NCBI GenBank assembly: GCA_023634235.1
Contig: JAMKCF010000001.1
Location: 30,484,920 to 30,548,919 of the forward strand
DNA length: 64,000 nucleotides
Direction of reading: 5' to 3'
DNA from: Pisaster brevispinus
Taxonomy: Eukaryota > Echinodermata > Asteroidea > Forcipulatida > Asteriidae
This document shows positions 11,036 through 22,307 of this stretch, one piece after another (positions within the stretch are counted from its first letter, which is position 1; the number at the start of each line of letters is the position of its first letter). Below the pieces are notes generated by a model that did not search any database, had not been told where the DNA came from, and saw nothing but the letters and a program-made list of their open reading frames with translations. A program made the position numbers and the translations under genes.

Positions 11036-11605
11036 GTTCGACACAATTTGGTGACTTAAAAGCCCAGATGATTAATTTCATTTAATTATTTATTTTATTT
11101 TTATGATGAATTACAGAGAGCCAACAAACTTTGCTATGTTGAAAACTACACCAGACTAACCAGTTCGATTTGCTGTATCGTTTTAAACAAAATCAACAGG
11201 GAAAAACCAAAAGTAAATTGTGTTTAAGAGAAAAGATGAGAAGAGACGAGGTAGACACCAATAGGATAGTATTAACTCTTTATACTTTAGACGCCATCGA
11301 GAACAATTTGACGTTGTATTATTGGTGAATTCTTGTCCTTTTTTATTTAGAGGGCCCGCCTCCTTCCCATGCCTCTACATATGTTTGTATTGCAACTTTA
11401 AATCAAGCCAAGCTTTTTCTGGTCATAACCATCTCACTAAAAAAATAAGTGTGCACGCAGTAATGGAAACAGAGATAGGCGCTTATCTTCCCATGAACAT
11501 GTGTAATCTTTGATGATGAGATGATATGATCCATGTAAAATGGGACTGGAACACAAATCAATTGTTAAAAGTCTGCAAAACTATAAGGTGCTTGTTGTCA
11601 AAAAT
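11036..11605. other. Array spacer, no gene
   Basis: The first part contains the same spacer blocks as 6420-7469. From about 11275 the sequence differs from other units, with an AAATAAGTGTGCACGCAGTA tract. I see no gene. Confidence 0.5.
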
Positions 11606-12060
11606 CAAGCTGGGCTGTTTTGCCTCCATCAGGGCTGCCAGTAAATTCAAAGTCCTCTGAATATTTTAGGAAGGCCCTAATTAACAAAAAAATACACTTA
11701 TTCGTATGGTGTTTACCTTTAAAGTATTCTATAGTTAGTATTGATTGTGCAGTCCACACGACCATCTTGAATTTTAGGTCTGGCCATTATGAAGGCCAAT
11801 ACTCTGCCTACGCTGGGCTCCTTTCTCTCCATCAGGGCTGCTAGTAAATTCAACGTCTTCTGAATATTCTAGAAAAACCCTTAATTACCAAAGCGTATAC
11901 ACTAAAGTCTCGTAGCATTTACCAGTAAAGGATTATATTGTAAAAATTGATTTTTGCGGTCCACACGACCATCTCAACTTGAAGGTCTAGCCATTGTGAT
12001 GGCAAATACTCTGCCCAAGCATGGATATGGAGTACAAAGAAAGAACCTAAACTATAGAAA
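11606..12060 (+). repeat. Tandem upstream repeat (about 2 copies)
   Basis: Two units with CTCCATCAGGGCTGC, a TTAATTAC...CAAA tract, and the GTCCACACGACCATCT core. Confidence 0.7.
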
Positions 12061-12230
12061 CGTTACTGCCAGGGTTTTCAATAGGCAGCGATACTGCAGA
12101 CGTAACTAATTAATCTTGAGCGAGAAATGTACAGCCAATCAAAACACGCCAAAGATTATGCTTTGTTTGTTATTGTCAAGTTTTTAGGGCTGTTTGGTCT
12201 TTTGTTTACATCTCATTGCTGTGGAAACGG

Positions 12231-12238
12231 TGACGTCA
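12231..12238 (+). promoter_or_regulatory. CRE-like box upstream of the 12428 gene
   Basis: Perfect TGACGTCA preceded by CATTGCTGTGGAAACGG, 197 bp before the chosen ATG. Confidence 0.6.
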
Positions 12239-12427
12239 ATGGGTGGAGTGTATACTGCATTAAAATTGTTTGCCATCAAAAATTTGGTTTATTTCGTCTG
12301 ATAATTTGCATCGAAGACTGACTGCCAGTAACAGGACAAGATTTCTACTCATTCCTAATAAGAGGAAAACAGCTAACTGCATTTTTTTTCCTGACACAGT
12401 TAAGAATTGGATCCAAAAATGTTCATC

Positions 12428-13414
12428 ATGGAAGGTAGGATCATCACAATCTTGTTTCTGACTTTGATGGTAAAAACCAGCCAGAGTGAAAACCAACAAC
12501 GATTCATTGAAACATTCTACTTGGCTGGAAACCGAGCCTTACTGAATCATGTGATTCAGTTGAAGACCGTATCTTCTCCTGTGATCTGTGGGCGAGACTG
12601 CTCTATGGATCCACAGTGTGCATCATTCAACTATCACATCATAAGAGGTATTTGTGAGTTGAATAATGCCAGCAGAGCTCACAGCCCTGATGACTTTGTT
12701 GAGATTCAAGGGAGTGTCTACTATGATGACAACTTAGACACTTTGTCATATGCACTACCCAGCACTACAAGTTACAGTAGTTGTCTGAAATTGTATCAAG
12801 CTGGTTACCGCATCAATGGTTTATTCACCATCTTTCCTGCAAGTCTGACTGATGGGTTACAGGTTTACTGTGATATGGAGACAGATGGAGGAGGCTGGAA
12901 CGTGTTCCAGAGGAGACAAGATGGCTCTGTTGACTTTAATCGCACCTGGCCTGAATATCAATCTGGGTTTGGTGATCTACAGAATGAGTTCTGGTTGGGG
13001 AATGATATCCTGCGTGACCTTACTGGATCAGGACAATGGCAGCTCAGAGTAGATATGGAAGATTGGGAGTTCAACACAGCTTGGGCTTCTTATGATGAGT
13101 TTGCTGTTACAGGTGACAAGTACACTCTCCATATTGGTTCATATGACAAGCAGAGCACAGCAGGTAATGGAATGAACTATCATAATGGATATCCATTCTC
13201 AACAAAGGATCAAGACAATGATGCAAGCTCAGATAATTGTGCAGAGGTGTATCAGGGCGGCTGGTGGTTTAAGGACTGTTTTTGGGCTCATCTTAATGGT
13301 AAATATTACCCAGGGGGAGGTGTTGCATTTGAAAAAGGACTACAATGGCATACCTGGAAAGGCCAATGCTACTCCCTGAAGAAATGCAGCATGAAAATAC
13401 GGCAAGTTTTTTAA
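12428..13414 (+). CDS. Secreted PAN-fibrinogen lectin-like protein, subfamily B, extra C-terminal cysteine
   Basis: Intact 328-residue, single-exon paralogue with the same domain order. The signal peptide is one residue longer (MEGRIITILF) and ends KTSQS, where the other copies have a cysteine. The calcium site DQDND and the GGWWF motif are intact. The sequence before the last cysteine reads KGQCYSLKKC, adding an unpaired cysteine in the C-terminal part of the FReD that could form an inter-chain bond; that is inference. This is the paralogue of the partial gene at 2-163, within the 13.25 kb duplication. An alternative ATG lies at 12419. Confidence 0.93.
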   Translation: MEGRIITILFLTLMVKTSQSENQQRFIETFYLAGNRALLNHVIQLKTVSSPVICGRDCSMDPQCASFNYHIIRGICELNNASRAHSPDDFVEIQGSVYYDDNLDTLSYALPSTTSYSSCLKLYQAGYRINGLFTIFPASLTDGLQVYCDMETDGGGWNVFQRRQDGSVDFNRTWPEYQSGFGDLQNEFWLGNDILRDLTGSGQWQLRVDMEDWEFNTAWASYDEFAVTGDKYTLHIGSYDKQSTAGNGMNYHNGYPFSTKDQDNDASSDNCAEVYQGGWWFKDCFWAHLNGKYYPGGGVAFEKGLQWHTWKGQCYSLKKCSMKIRQVF

Positions 13415-14220
13415 GTTTAAAGTACAACCCAGAGTTGGAGCACATTTCATCAGTCACCCCATCAACTGACAGTTCTTGTTGGGAAAAAATGCAGTTAAAG
13501 TTGAACTAATTTTCAAACTGCAAACTGTTGTAAAGACTGCTTAATAATTAGACAGAAATATTTAGCTGACTTTTTCTCTTGCAGCTGCTTTGATGCATTA
13601 CTAGTTCAGAAACAAACACGCCACCTCGTGAGAACACAAAATTGAGAAAACCACACAAGGCGAAGTGTAAAAACTTCTGAATTTGTCACTACGTGAAAAA
13701 GCTGAACTAATACAATAGATAGGTCACTTTTAATAGCAGTTCTCAAGCAAAATATTTCTATGCGCATTTGTTACATTGTGAGACAAACAACGATTTCGCA
13801 TACACGAATACCTTGATAGAGTCAGTATTAGTATTAGCATGGATGATGATTTCTCGCTGTTGAAATGCATAGTCAGTCCATCTTTTAGATGAAAAATCAT
13901 CTGTACATTTAGGAATGTAGACTCTGTCAACCATGGTATTTGTGATAGTGTCAAAACAGTTTCATTTCTTAACAGATTTCACAAGTAATGATCTTGACAC
14001 TCTTGGTCGGCTGCTCAGGTTGTTTTGACAATCTTTACTATTTGTCTGTATTGGCTGTGTGGCCGTCCCGTGTGTCTGGGTTATTTATGATTTGTATTTT
14101 GATTATTTATCTGCTTGTACCTTTTATTGCATTTTATGCTCTCCTTTTATGGAGATTTTGTTTGAAATAAATAAACAAATACAATAGATAAATAAATCAG
14201 TACATTAAGAGTAGATAGTT
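13415..14220. other. Duplicate of 164-970 (3' flank and downstream repeat)
   Basis: Near-identical to 164-970, including the downstream repeat with its hydrophobic ORF at 13988-14170. No other gene. Confidence 0.75.
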
Positions 14221-14225
14221 AGTCT

Positions 14226-14656
14226 GGGTAGACATGATTTAAACAGTTAAACGGAAAGTTTGTAACTGGAAATAATCCACTTTGATGTCAATTATAGTTG
14301 CAGTACAATGAGGAACTGTAGAAACACTAAAGGGGGCAGCAGACATTAGGTTATTTTCCAGCCTGTGTGGAGTTGAGCACATTATTACGATAATTACGGA
14401 TACTTACCCAGTAAGTCTGCTGCCACCTAGTGTCTCTACAAGTTACAGACACTAGGTGGCAGCAGACTTACTGGGTAAGTATCCGTTATTATCGTAATAA
14501 TGTGCTCAACTCCACACAGGCTGGAAAATAACCTAATGTCTGCTGCCCCCTTTAGTGTTTCTACAGTTCCTCATTGTACTGCAACTATAATTAACATCAA
14601 AGTGGATTATTTCCAGTTACAAACTTTCCGTTTAACTGTTTAAATCATGTCTACCC
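14226..14656. repeat. Near-perfect palindrome, two 210-bp arms (second copy)
   Basis: Arms 14226-14435 and 14447-14656 with an 11-base spacer, the same structure as 976-1406. Its presence in both duplicates shows that it formed before the 13.25 kb duplication. Confidence 0.93.
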
Positions 14657-16880
14657 GTCAGATGGTCATCAAAAAAGAGATCACACTTGCAGGTTGTGAC
14701 ATCCTCATGGAATCCTTGAAAATTACATCAACAAAATAAAACCAGATTGAAATAGTTAGCTTCTTCTAACAGCATTTAGAGAGAAAACTTGAAAATATAA
14801 TTGAAAAAAAGAAGAGATTATAATAGTTTTAGCTGCGTCTCAAGCAGCGGCTTAAATATAAGTTCCACTTTAAATGCGGTTCTCTGATCAAAGAACTTTA
14901 GCTGCAGGGCATATTCATTACAGAGTTTGAACATCAGTCTGCAAAGAGTAGCTAGCTATATGAGGAATGCAGTACAATGAGGGACTTTGAAAAAATTACA
15001 GGTGCTAGAAGACATAGCGTGCAGGGTGAAGTGTCTGGGAAAATTGTGATACACAATTTTTGCACTGACGCAATGAGGTACACTTTATGTGTAAAACTAA
15101 CCCCGCCCCAAAATGTGCAAAAAAACTATCAATTCTCACTCTTAAAATTTGATTATAATGTTGTATCTTGCACAAAAAGGGCCAAGTGCAAGTGACGTCA
15201 ATTCTGACTGAGAGCCATTGGCTTTGTGATATTCTGATAGTTACTGCCAGATAAATTGTGTGCAGATTTAAACATGCCTGTGTAATTCACATATATTTTT
15301 GTCCAGAGATGCAATGTCTTTTTCCCACTAACACGACAGTTCACCTTTCTGGCATTCTTACAAAAAAGCCACTCTCTATCTTAAATATAAAAATTGATTC
15401 TTAAAAAACTCACTTTTAGAGAATTTACTCTCAAACTTCTACAACAATGGAGACCATCAAGTGTTATTTATGTAAAATCTATTCAACCAGTGGTTTTGCT
15501 CCAATAATTTTTATTTTAAAAGCGTTGACCGCAATTCCTGTTTCAAGGAAAACAAAAACTGTGCATTGTAATTCTTGCAAACATTGATTGCAAAACTACC
15601 TTGAAAAAACTGGTTCCTCAGCCAAATAATAGAGTACAAAAAGTAATTACTTACATGAGGTAAACAGTTTAGATTGGCATAATAGAGGCATTGCTTTCTC
15701 TCCAACCGTTACTAAAATTAAAATTGATTTTGAGGAAACCAAATTCATCTGTACATACACCGTAAAGGAATGAGACGCGGGCTGCCAGTAGATTCAAAGT
15801 ATTCTAAATATTGTAGAAAAACCTTTATTACCAAAGCGTAAACACTAAAGTCGTGTGGCGCTTACCAGTAAAGTGTTATATTGTATTGATTGTGCGGTCC
15901 ACACGGACATCTCAACTTGAAGGGCTGGCCATTGTGATAGTGATTACTCTGCCCACGCATGGATATGGAGTACAAAGAAAGAGCCTAAATTATAGAAACG
16001 TTACTGCCAAGGTTTTCAATAGGCAATGGTATTATTAGTCTTTAAAAATATTGCAGACGTAACGAAATAATCTTGACCAAGAAAAGCACAGCCAATCAAA
16101 ACGCACCAAAGATGACTTTGTTTGTTCTTTTCAAGCTTATGGGGGTGTTTGGATGTTTGTTTACAACTCATTGCTGTGGAAACGGTGATGTAATGGGTGG
16201 AGCATATACTGAATTAAAATAGTTTGCCACAAAAAATTTCTTCTCACAGCTTAAGGGAAAGCAGCTAACTGCGTATTTTTTTCGCTGATACATTTTAAAG
16301 AATTGGATCAGTTAACTAGCGCACTGCGTTCCAGTAAAGCATTAAATTGTAGCTATTGATTGTGCGGTCCAAACGACCATCTCAACTTGAAGGCAATTAC
16401 TCTGCCTAAGCATGGGTATGGAGTACAAGTAATTAAGAACACAATACAATTTCATAATGGATATCTGTTCACAAAAAAAGATCAAGACAACCATGCAGCA
16501 TCAATAAAAAGTGCACAGTAATTTGGAAGTGCCAGGTGGCCTATTACTGCCATGGTTTTCAAAAATATTGCAGTCAGAACTAATAAATCTTGACTGAGAA
16601 CAGTACAGCCCTTAAAAAAAACAAGCCACTGATGATTTTGTTTTTTATGTTCAAGCTTATAGGGTCGCTTGATCGTTTGTTGATATCTCATTGCTGTGGA
16701 AACGGTGACGTCAACGGGTGGAGCATACACTGAATTAAAACTGTTTGTGACAAAAGATTTGGTTCACTTTCTCCGATAATATTTGTAAAAGACTAACTGC
16801 CAGAGTCAGGCAATTTTTTTCCTGACAGTAACGAAGAAAATACAAACAGCATATTTGTTAACTGATACATTTAAGTATTG
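14657..16880. other. Duplicate of 1407-3620 (spacer, upstream repeat, orphan promoter, relic)
   Basis: Colinear with 1407-3620 and differing by scattered substitutions and short indels. It contains the cysteine-rich relic (15447), one upstream repeat (15770-16000), the orphan promoter (16140-16310) and the fibrinogen relic (16450-16555). No intact gene. Confidence 0.75.
16706..16713 (+). promoter_or_regulatory. CRE-like box upstream of the 16899 gene
   Basis: Perfect TGACGTCA, 193 bp before the ATG, with an AACGGGTGGAGCATACACTG follow-on. Confidence 0.6.
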
Positions 16881-16898
16881 GATCCAGGAATGTTCATC

Positions 16899-17888
16899 AT
16901 GGAAGTTAAGATCACAATCCTGTTTCTGACTTTGATGGTACAATCCTGCCAGAGTGAAAACCAACAACGATTCATCAAAACATTCTACTTGGCAGAAAAC
17001 CGAGCCTTACTGAATCATGTGATTCAGTTGAAGACTGTATATTCACCTGTGATCTGTGGGCGAGACTGCTCTATGGATCCACAGTGTACATCATTCAACT
17101 ATCACATCATAAGAGGTGTTTGTGCATTGAATAACGCCATCAGAACTCACAGCCCTGATGACTTTGTTGAGATTCAAGGGAGTGCCTACTATGATGACAA
17201 CTTGGACACTTTGTCATTTTTACTACCCAGCACTACAAGTTACAGTAGTTGTTTGGAGTTGTATCAAGCTGGTTACCGCATCAATGGTTTATTCACCATC
17301 TTTCCTACAAGTCTGACTGATGGGTTACAGGTGTATTGTGATATGGAGACAGATGGAGGAGGCTGGATCGTGTTCCAGAGGAGACAAGAAGGCTCCGTTG
17401 ACTTTTACCTTACCTGGGCTGAATACCAGTCTGGGTTTGGTGATCTGCAGAATGAGTTCTGGTTGGGGAATGATATCCTGCGTGACCTCACTGGGTCAGG
17501 ACAATGGCAGCTCAGAGTAGATATGGAAGATTGGGAGTCAAACACAGCTTGGGCTTCTTATGGTGAGTTTGCTGTTTCAGGTGACAACTACACTCTTCAT
17601 GTTGGTTCATATGACAAGCAGAGTACAGCAGGTAACCCAATGACAAGATATAATGGACTTCAATTCTCAACAAAGGATCAGGACAATGATAAAGCATCCC
17701 GTATTAATTGTGCAGAGAGATTTGGCAATGGCTGGTGGTTTAAGGCTTGCCATGTTGCTAATCTGAATGGTGACTACTACTCACAGGGAGAAGTCCCATA
17801 TAAGATGGGAATACAATGGGGTCCTTGGAAAGGACAGTATTACTCTCTGAAAAAATGCAGCATGAAAATACGGCCGATCACGGCTTAA
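16899..17888 (+). CDS. Secreted PAN-fibrinogen lectin-like protein, subfamily A
   Basis: Intact 329-residue ORF and near-identical partner of the pseudogene at 3641; here the codons at the lesion read ATG GAA. The PAN cysteines are conserved. This gene and its pseudogene partner differ from other copies in the PAN module (CTSFNYH, GVCALNNAIRTHS), so the sequon present in the other copies is lost. The subfamily A C-terminal region reads NGLQFSTKDQDND, then GNGWWF and the HVANLNG segment, and ends PITA. An alternative ATG is at 16890. It appears to be the functional member of the duplicated A pair. Confidence 0.93.
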   Translation: MEVKITILFLTLMVQSCQSENQQRFIKTFYLAENRALLNHVIQLKTVYSPVICGRDCSMDPQCTSFNYHIIRGVCALNNAIRTHSPDDFVEIQGSAYYDDNLDTLSFLLPSTTSYSSCLELYQAGYRINGLFTIFPTSLTDGLQVYCDMETDGGGWIVFQRRQEGSVDFYLTWAEYQSGFGDLQNEFWLGNDILRDLTGSGQWQLRVDMEDWESNTAWASYGEFAVSGDNYTLHVGSYDKQSTAGNPMTRYNGLQFSTKDQDNDKASRINCAERFGNGWWFKACHVANLNGDYYSQGEVPYKMGIQWGPWKGQYYSLKKCSMKIRPITA

Positions 17889-18464
17889 ACTCAGAGTTAA
17901 GAAACTTTTACCCAACATCAGAAATAAATTAATCATGACAATATGCTGGAAACACAAACTATTCCTGGTTATTCATGTTTCATTATATCACTTGATATGT
18001 TAGTATTGGCTTTTGAGTGAGCAGACGGCCCCGGCGAACAGACAGTCATTCTTTAAAGAACAGTGAAAAAACCATCCCGCTTTTACTGGATACCATCCAA
18101 CTAGTACAAAATCAACCCACACGTGTGGCAAGGTCAGGGTTCGTCACCCCACAGCATGGGCTTCATAAGAGCGAAAGGAACGGATGGACAGACAGGCTAA
18201 TTAAAAAGACTCACTCAGCTATGCTGCACTAACCAAAAATGAGCAAAGCCATGGTTAGTCTCATTGGGATGATCACAACTTTGGAGTTCTTTTTTTTTAT
18301 GGCGTGATTTCAGCAATGTCAGTGATAGAATCAAATTCTCGTTTCTAAAGCTTTTGATATTTGTGGTCAAAGAATTGGGATGTGGGGCACAATCATCACT
18401 TTGTGAAACTGGAAACAATAACAAAATGTAACTATTTCTTAACTTTATATCAAGATTTCAATAA
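17889..18464. other. 3' flank of subfamily A gene, end of the 13.25 kb duplication
   Basis: Colinear with 4631-5218, apart from a short deletion near 18195. High identity stops at the TAA target site of the following transposon. Confidence 0.65.
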
Positions 18465-19325
18465 GGGACCTTGTCAAAACTAATCCCGGACAGCCATTGG
18501 ACGGCACCGGTCCAGGACCAGGTTTCTCGTCCCATGTTGAATTCCCTTGTAGTGATTACTTCATCGGATGGGCCATGGGATGAGTTCACAGTGACTGGCC
18601 TTCACCAGAGATGGTTTGTTTACAAACCGCAGGGTCTTTAATAGATCGCTATCTACTGGAAAACAAGCAGGGGGTCTCCCAGGGCAGGTTTTCGGTTTCA
18701 GGGTTAGGCCTCATTGACCCTGAGTATTTACTAAAGACAAAATGGTTGTATCATAGATGATTAAGCTCTCTGTGCATATGGAACTCAAAGGTTTTTTTTT
18801 TGAGGGCATGAATCTGAAGGAAATTTCCTGTGTGTTGAACGGGTGGCTGTGATTAACATATAGTTTTTCATAAGACGATGGATACTTTCATCAATATTGC
18901 AATAAGTTTTCTTTTGATGCTTACATTCCATTAGTTTAATTATTAACTGGTAACCTATACAATTTAAGAATGGAGGAAGGGAACACAAGCAACGGTTTAC
19001 AGGAACTGGGCTAAGTAATTTTGTCTATTGCAAAAAACAAAGGGTTAAAAACTCCACCACACTACAGTGACCTCCAAACGGTCAGACCAGATTAACTCCA
19101 AACTGCAAACAGCAAGTTTGTTTATACTTAGTATTTAATCAGCCAGTGAAACCATAAAGCACTCGGTGGGGTGCCTTGGGTACTGTGCATGGGACGGGAG
19201 GATACTGTTCAGCGTGTGAAACATCGTCCCATTGGAACTCCCATCCGATGGCCCGTCCAACAAAAATTTGAAATGGGATGCACCTTGTCCAATGGTCTGT
19301 TCGTGATTAATTTTGACAAGACCCC
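18465..19325. mobile_element. Non-autonomous PIF/Harbinger-like DNA transposon, 861 bp
   Basis: The ends are inverted: GGGACCTTGTCAAAACTAAT on the left and, read in reverse complement, GGGGTCTTGTCAAAATTAAT on the right, with similarity continuing for ~38 bp. It is flanked by TAA at 18462-18464 and 19326-19328. The paralogous locus near 5217 has an uninterrupted single TAA (one substitution beside it), which gives a natural empty site. A 3-bp TWA duplication with GGG ends is the PIF/Harbinger pattern. No transposase is visible, so it must have been moved in trans. Confidence 0.85.
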
Positions 19326-19565
19326 TAAGACTTCTCAATCAAGATCTTTTCATGCTCTCCCATTGAATTGTTAGGCTGACCAGGTTTTTACAAAAATACC
19401 TTTATAGAGTCAAAAATAGTTTGAGCATGCATTATGAATTCTCGTTGTTGAAATGCATTATCCGTACATCTTAGATAAAAATTCCTCTGTACATTTAGAA
19501 ATACTAAGCTGTCAACCATGGTATTTGTGATAGTGTCAAAACAGTTTCATTTCTAGACAGTTTTC

Positions 19566-19770
19566 TCAAGTAATGATCTTGACACTCTTGGTCGGCTGCT
19601 CAGGTTGTTTTGACACTCTTTAATATTTGTCTGTATGGGCTGTGTGGCTGACCCAGTGTGTCTGGGTTATTATGATTTGTATTTTGCTTACTTTTCTGCT
19701 TGTACATTTTATTGTATTTTATCCTCTCCTTTTATGAAGAATTTGTTTGAAATAAATAAACAAACACAAT
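19566..19770 (+). repeat. Array downstream repeat with retroelement-like tail
   Basis: Same family as 718-955, with TGATCTTGACACTC at the start and GTTTGAAATAAATAAACAAA at the end. Confidence 0.5.
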
Positions 19771-19793
19771 GGATAAATGAATGAGTACATTTG

Positions 19794-20327
19794 GGGTACG
19801 TTCAGATGAGGAGTTAAACTAACCCTTATTCCGAGCAACGCGGGTGTCCAAAAGATAAAAATGACTTATTCCAAATTGGGCTTGCGTTCACATGAGTAAG
19901 TTAGTCCTGTCCGCACGGGTTAAACTGACCCACACATTGATTATCAGGTCATGCATAGCTGACCCCGACCGACCACTTTTCCGGTCCATCGTATACATGT
20001 ACATGTATCAGCTGGGAATTACTTGTGGTAGTCTACACGTGTTGTTGTTATGATGACGTAACCTTCTGTGGAGAGGTCACATGGAATAAAATAGACCGGA
20101 TGTAGCAGGTCAGTTGCGTTCCAACGATGGTTTATTGGGCCTCGCAGCGGGGGGTTGGTCGTAAAACCTGGGCTAAGTTACGCTAATCCAACATTTTTTG
20201 AGGTTTAGTTTAGCCCAGTTCTCTGGGTCAAATTGACCCTCTCGGACCGGATTTTTGCATTCCAACGGCGGGTTATTTTAGCACTTTTGGATTAAGGGCT
20301 AGTTTAACTCCTCGTCTGAACGTACCC
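19794..20327. mobile_element. TIR element (MITE-like), 534 bp
   Basis: Terminal repeats GGGTACGTTCAGATGAGGAG (left) and, in reverse complement, GGGTACGTTCAGACGAGGAG (right), continuing GTTAAACTA. It interrupts the ACATTAAGAGTAGCTAG tract that is continuous in other units, so the borders are supported, but a clean target duplication is not visible (TTG left, TAA right). Possibly Harbinger-like from the GGG ends. No ORF. Confidence 0.75.
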
Positions 20328-20447
20328 TAAGAGTAGCTAGTTAGTCTGTGTAGACATGACTTAAGCAGTCAAACAGAACGTTTATTACTGGAAATAATCC
20401 ACTTTGATGTTAAATTTAAATAGTTGCAGTACAATGAGGAACTGTAG

Positions 20448-20560
20448 AAACATTAAAGGGGGCAGCAGACATTGTGTTATTTTCCAACCTGTGCGGAGTT
20501 GAGCACATTATTACGTTAATAACGGATACTTACCCAGTAAGTCTGCTGCCACCTAGTGTC
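20448..20560. mobile_element. Small TIR element (MITE), CTCF-like TIR family
   Basis: Left TIR with AAAGGGGGCAGCAGACATT and right TIR GTCTGCTGCCACCTAGTGTC. The left outer end has a C-to-T change. Confidence 0.66.
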
Positions 20561-20734
20561 TCTGAGAGTCATCAAGTGGTAGTTAATTACAAACTTAATA
20601 ATGCAATTGGAGTATCAAACAGTTTTCATTCCGACTGGTCTCAATGACAAGTTCAAAAATGGATTGATATTTATTGGAATCATTTCAATCAAATAAAAAT
20701 GGTTTGTGCTAACAATTTCGGTTTAAACATTTAT

Positions 20735-21010
20735 GGTGGTATGCCAGATTGCATGTTATGCATGATAAGATAGGCAGTGCAGTACTCAGTGCAACACTGT
20801 ATAGCAGATCAAACACCAAGGACTGCTGCACAATTATTAAGGTGGTTTGCCTGACGCCGTGCTAAGCAAGATGAGTTTGGCAGTGCAATACACTGTCCAA
20901 CACTGTATGATAACTCAACACCAAACTGTTGTGGCTCTGATTATGGTGGTTTGCCTGACCCCATGCTCAGCAGGATCAATTTGACAAAGCAGTAGTACTG
21001 AGTTCAACAC
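20735..21010. repeat. Minisatellite, ~100 bp period
   Basis: About 2.5 units of the GGCAGTGCAGTACTCA / GGTGGTTTGCCTGAC repeat. Confidence 0.62.
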
Positions 21011-21273
21011 AATTTGGTGATTTAAAACCCTAGGTAGATAATTAATTTTATTCAAATCCTATTGTTTTTATGGTGTATTACAGAGATAATAAACCTTGTA
21101 ATGTTGAAAACTACACAAGATTAACCAGTTGGATTTGTTGAAATGTTCAAACAAACTAAACAGAGAGAAAACAAAAGAAAGTTGTGTATTACAGAAAAGA
21201 AGACAAGAGAGTGTGGTCAACACGACCATCTAAACCTGAAGGTGTGGCCATTATGAAGGCCAATACTCTGCCT
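21011..21273. other. Spacer block joined to upstream repeat
   Basis: Spacer sequence up to AGAAAAGAAGACAAGAGAG, then an abrupt join into an upstream-repeat copy (CAACACGACCATCTAAACCT). Several hundred bases present in other units are missing, so there is a deletion junction near 21215. Confidence 0.5.
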
Positions 21274-21837
21274 CTTTACTAAATATAACATACAAACTCC
21301 CCTCTTCTTGTATTGCGAAGAGATTTAAAACATGCCTACCTTTCACTATACATTAGCAACAAAAGGGATATTTACAAGGAAGCTACATAGGGTAAAACAT
21401 TCGTCTCAATGTACGATTTGCTTAACCACACGGATAACAACAAAACTCCTGGTATGTTTCTGTTAATTGACTTTGAGATAGCCTTTGATTCGGTTTCATA
21501 AGGTTTCAAGAGTCGGTTTTTTATAAGATGAAGATGAATGGAAACAGACCATCCCTTGCACTATAGAAAATGGATTGCAAACGCTAGTATATTTTTAGAA
21601 AAATACATCTCTATTACAAATGATTTTACTGTGAAATTCCACACAAAATGGGACTTGTTTAAAATATTGTCTCAAAGTTAACTAATTTTGCAAAGTGTTA
21701 TATCAGTTAACTATATATTATGTTCTAATGCCATGGCTTTTCAGTATTTTTGTACTTAAAGTGAGAAGTTGTTTGACATTAGAATAAATAATTTCCTCAG
21801 AAAAAAATAAAATAAAATAAAATAAAATAAAAACAAA
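21274..21837 (+). mobile_element. Truncated LINE fragment with 12-bp target duplication
   Basis: Flanked by AATACTCTGCCT at 21262-21273 and 21838-21849 and ending in an AAATA-type tail. Around 21440-21500 the + strand encodes a reverse-transcriptase signature (GMFLLIDFEIAFDSVS), the catalytic region of LINE polymerases. The frame then stops at TAA and the rest of the enzyme is missing, so the copy is truncated at 5' and deleted internally. The host site is the upstream repeat of the 22496 gene. Confidence 0.82.
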
Positions 21838-22065
21838 AATACTCTGCCTAGGCTGGGCTTCTTTCTCTCCATCAGGGCTGCTAGTAAATTCAAAGTCTAC
21901 TGAATATTCTAGAAAAACCCTTAATTACCAAAGCATATACATTAAAGTCGCGTAGCGCCTACCTGTAAAGCATTATATTGTAAGTATTGATTTTGCAGTC
22001 CACACGACCATCTCAACTTGAAGGTCTAGCCATTGTGATAGCAATTACTCTGCCCAAGCATGGAT
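21838..22065 (+). repeat. Upstream repeat (about 1 copy after the LINE)
   Basis: Contains CTTTCTCTCCATCAGGGCTG, CTTAATTACCAAAGCATA and CAGTCCACACGACCATCTCA. Confidence 0.65.
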
Positions 22066-22299
22066 ATGGAGTACGAAGAAATAGCCTAAACTATACAAAC
22101 AATACTGCCAAGGTTTTCAATATGGGCAACAGTATTATTAGTCTTTAAAAATATTGCAGACGTAACTGATTTCTTCTTGACCGAGATAAGCACAGCCAAT
22201 CAAAACCAACCACAGATGACTATGTTTGTGACTATGACTATTTTTCAAGCTTATAAGGGTGGTTGGTTGTTTGTTTACATCTCATTGCTGTGGAAACGG

Positions 22300-22307
22300 T
22301 GACGTCA
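22300..22307 (+). promoter_or_regulatory. CRE-like box upstream of the 22496 gene
   Basis: Perfect TGACGTCA, 196 bp before the ATG, within the CATTGCTGTGGAAACGG module. Confidence 0.6.
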
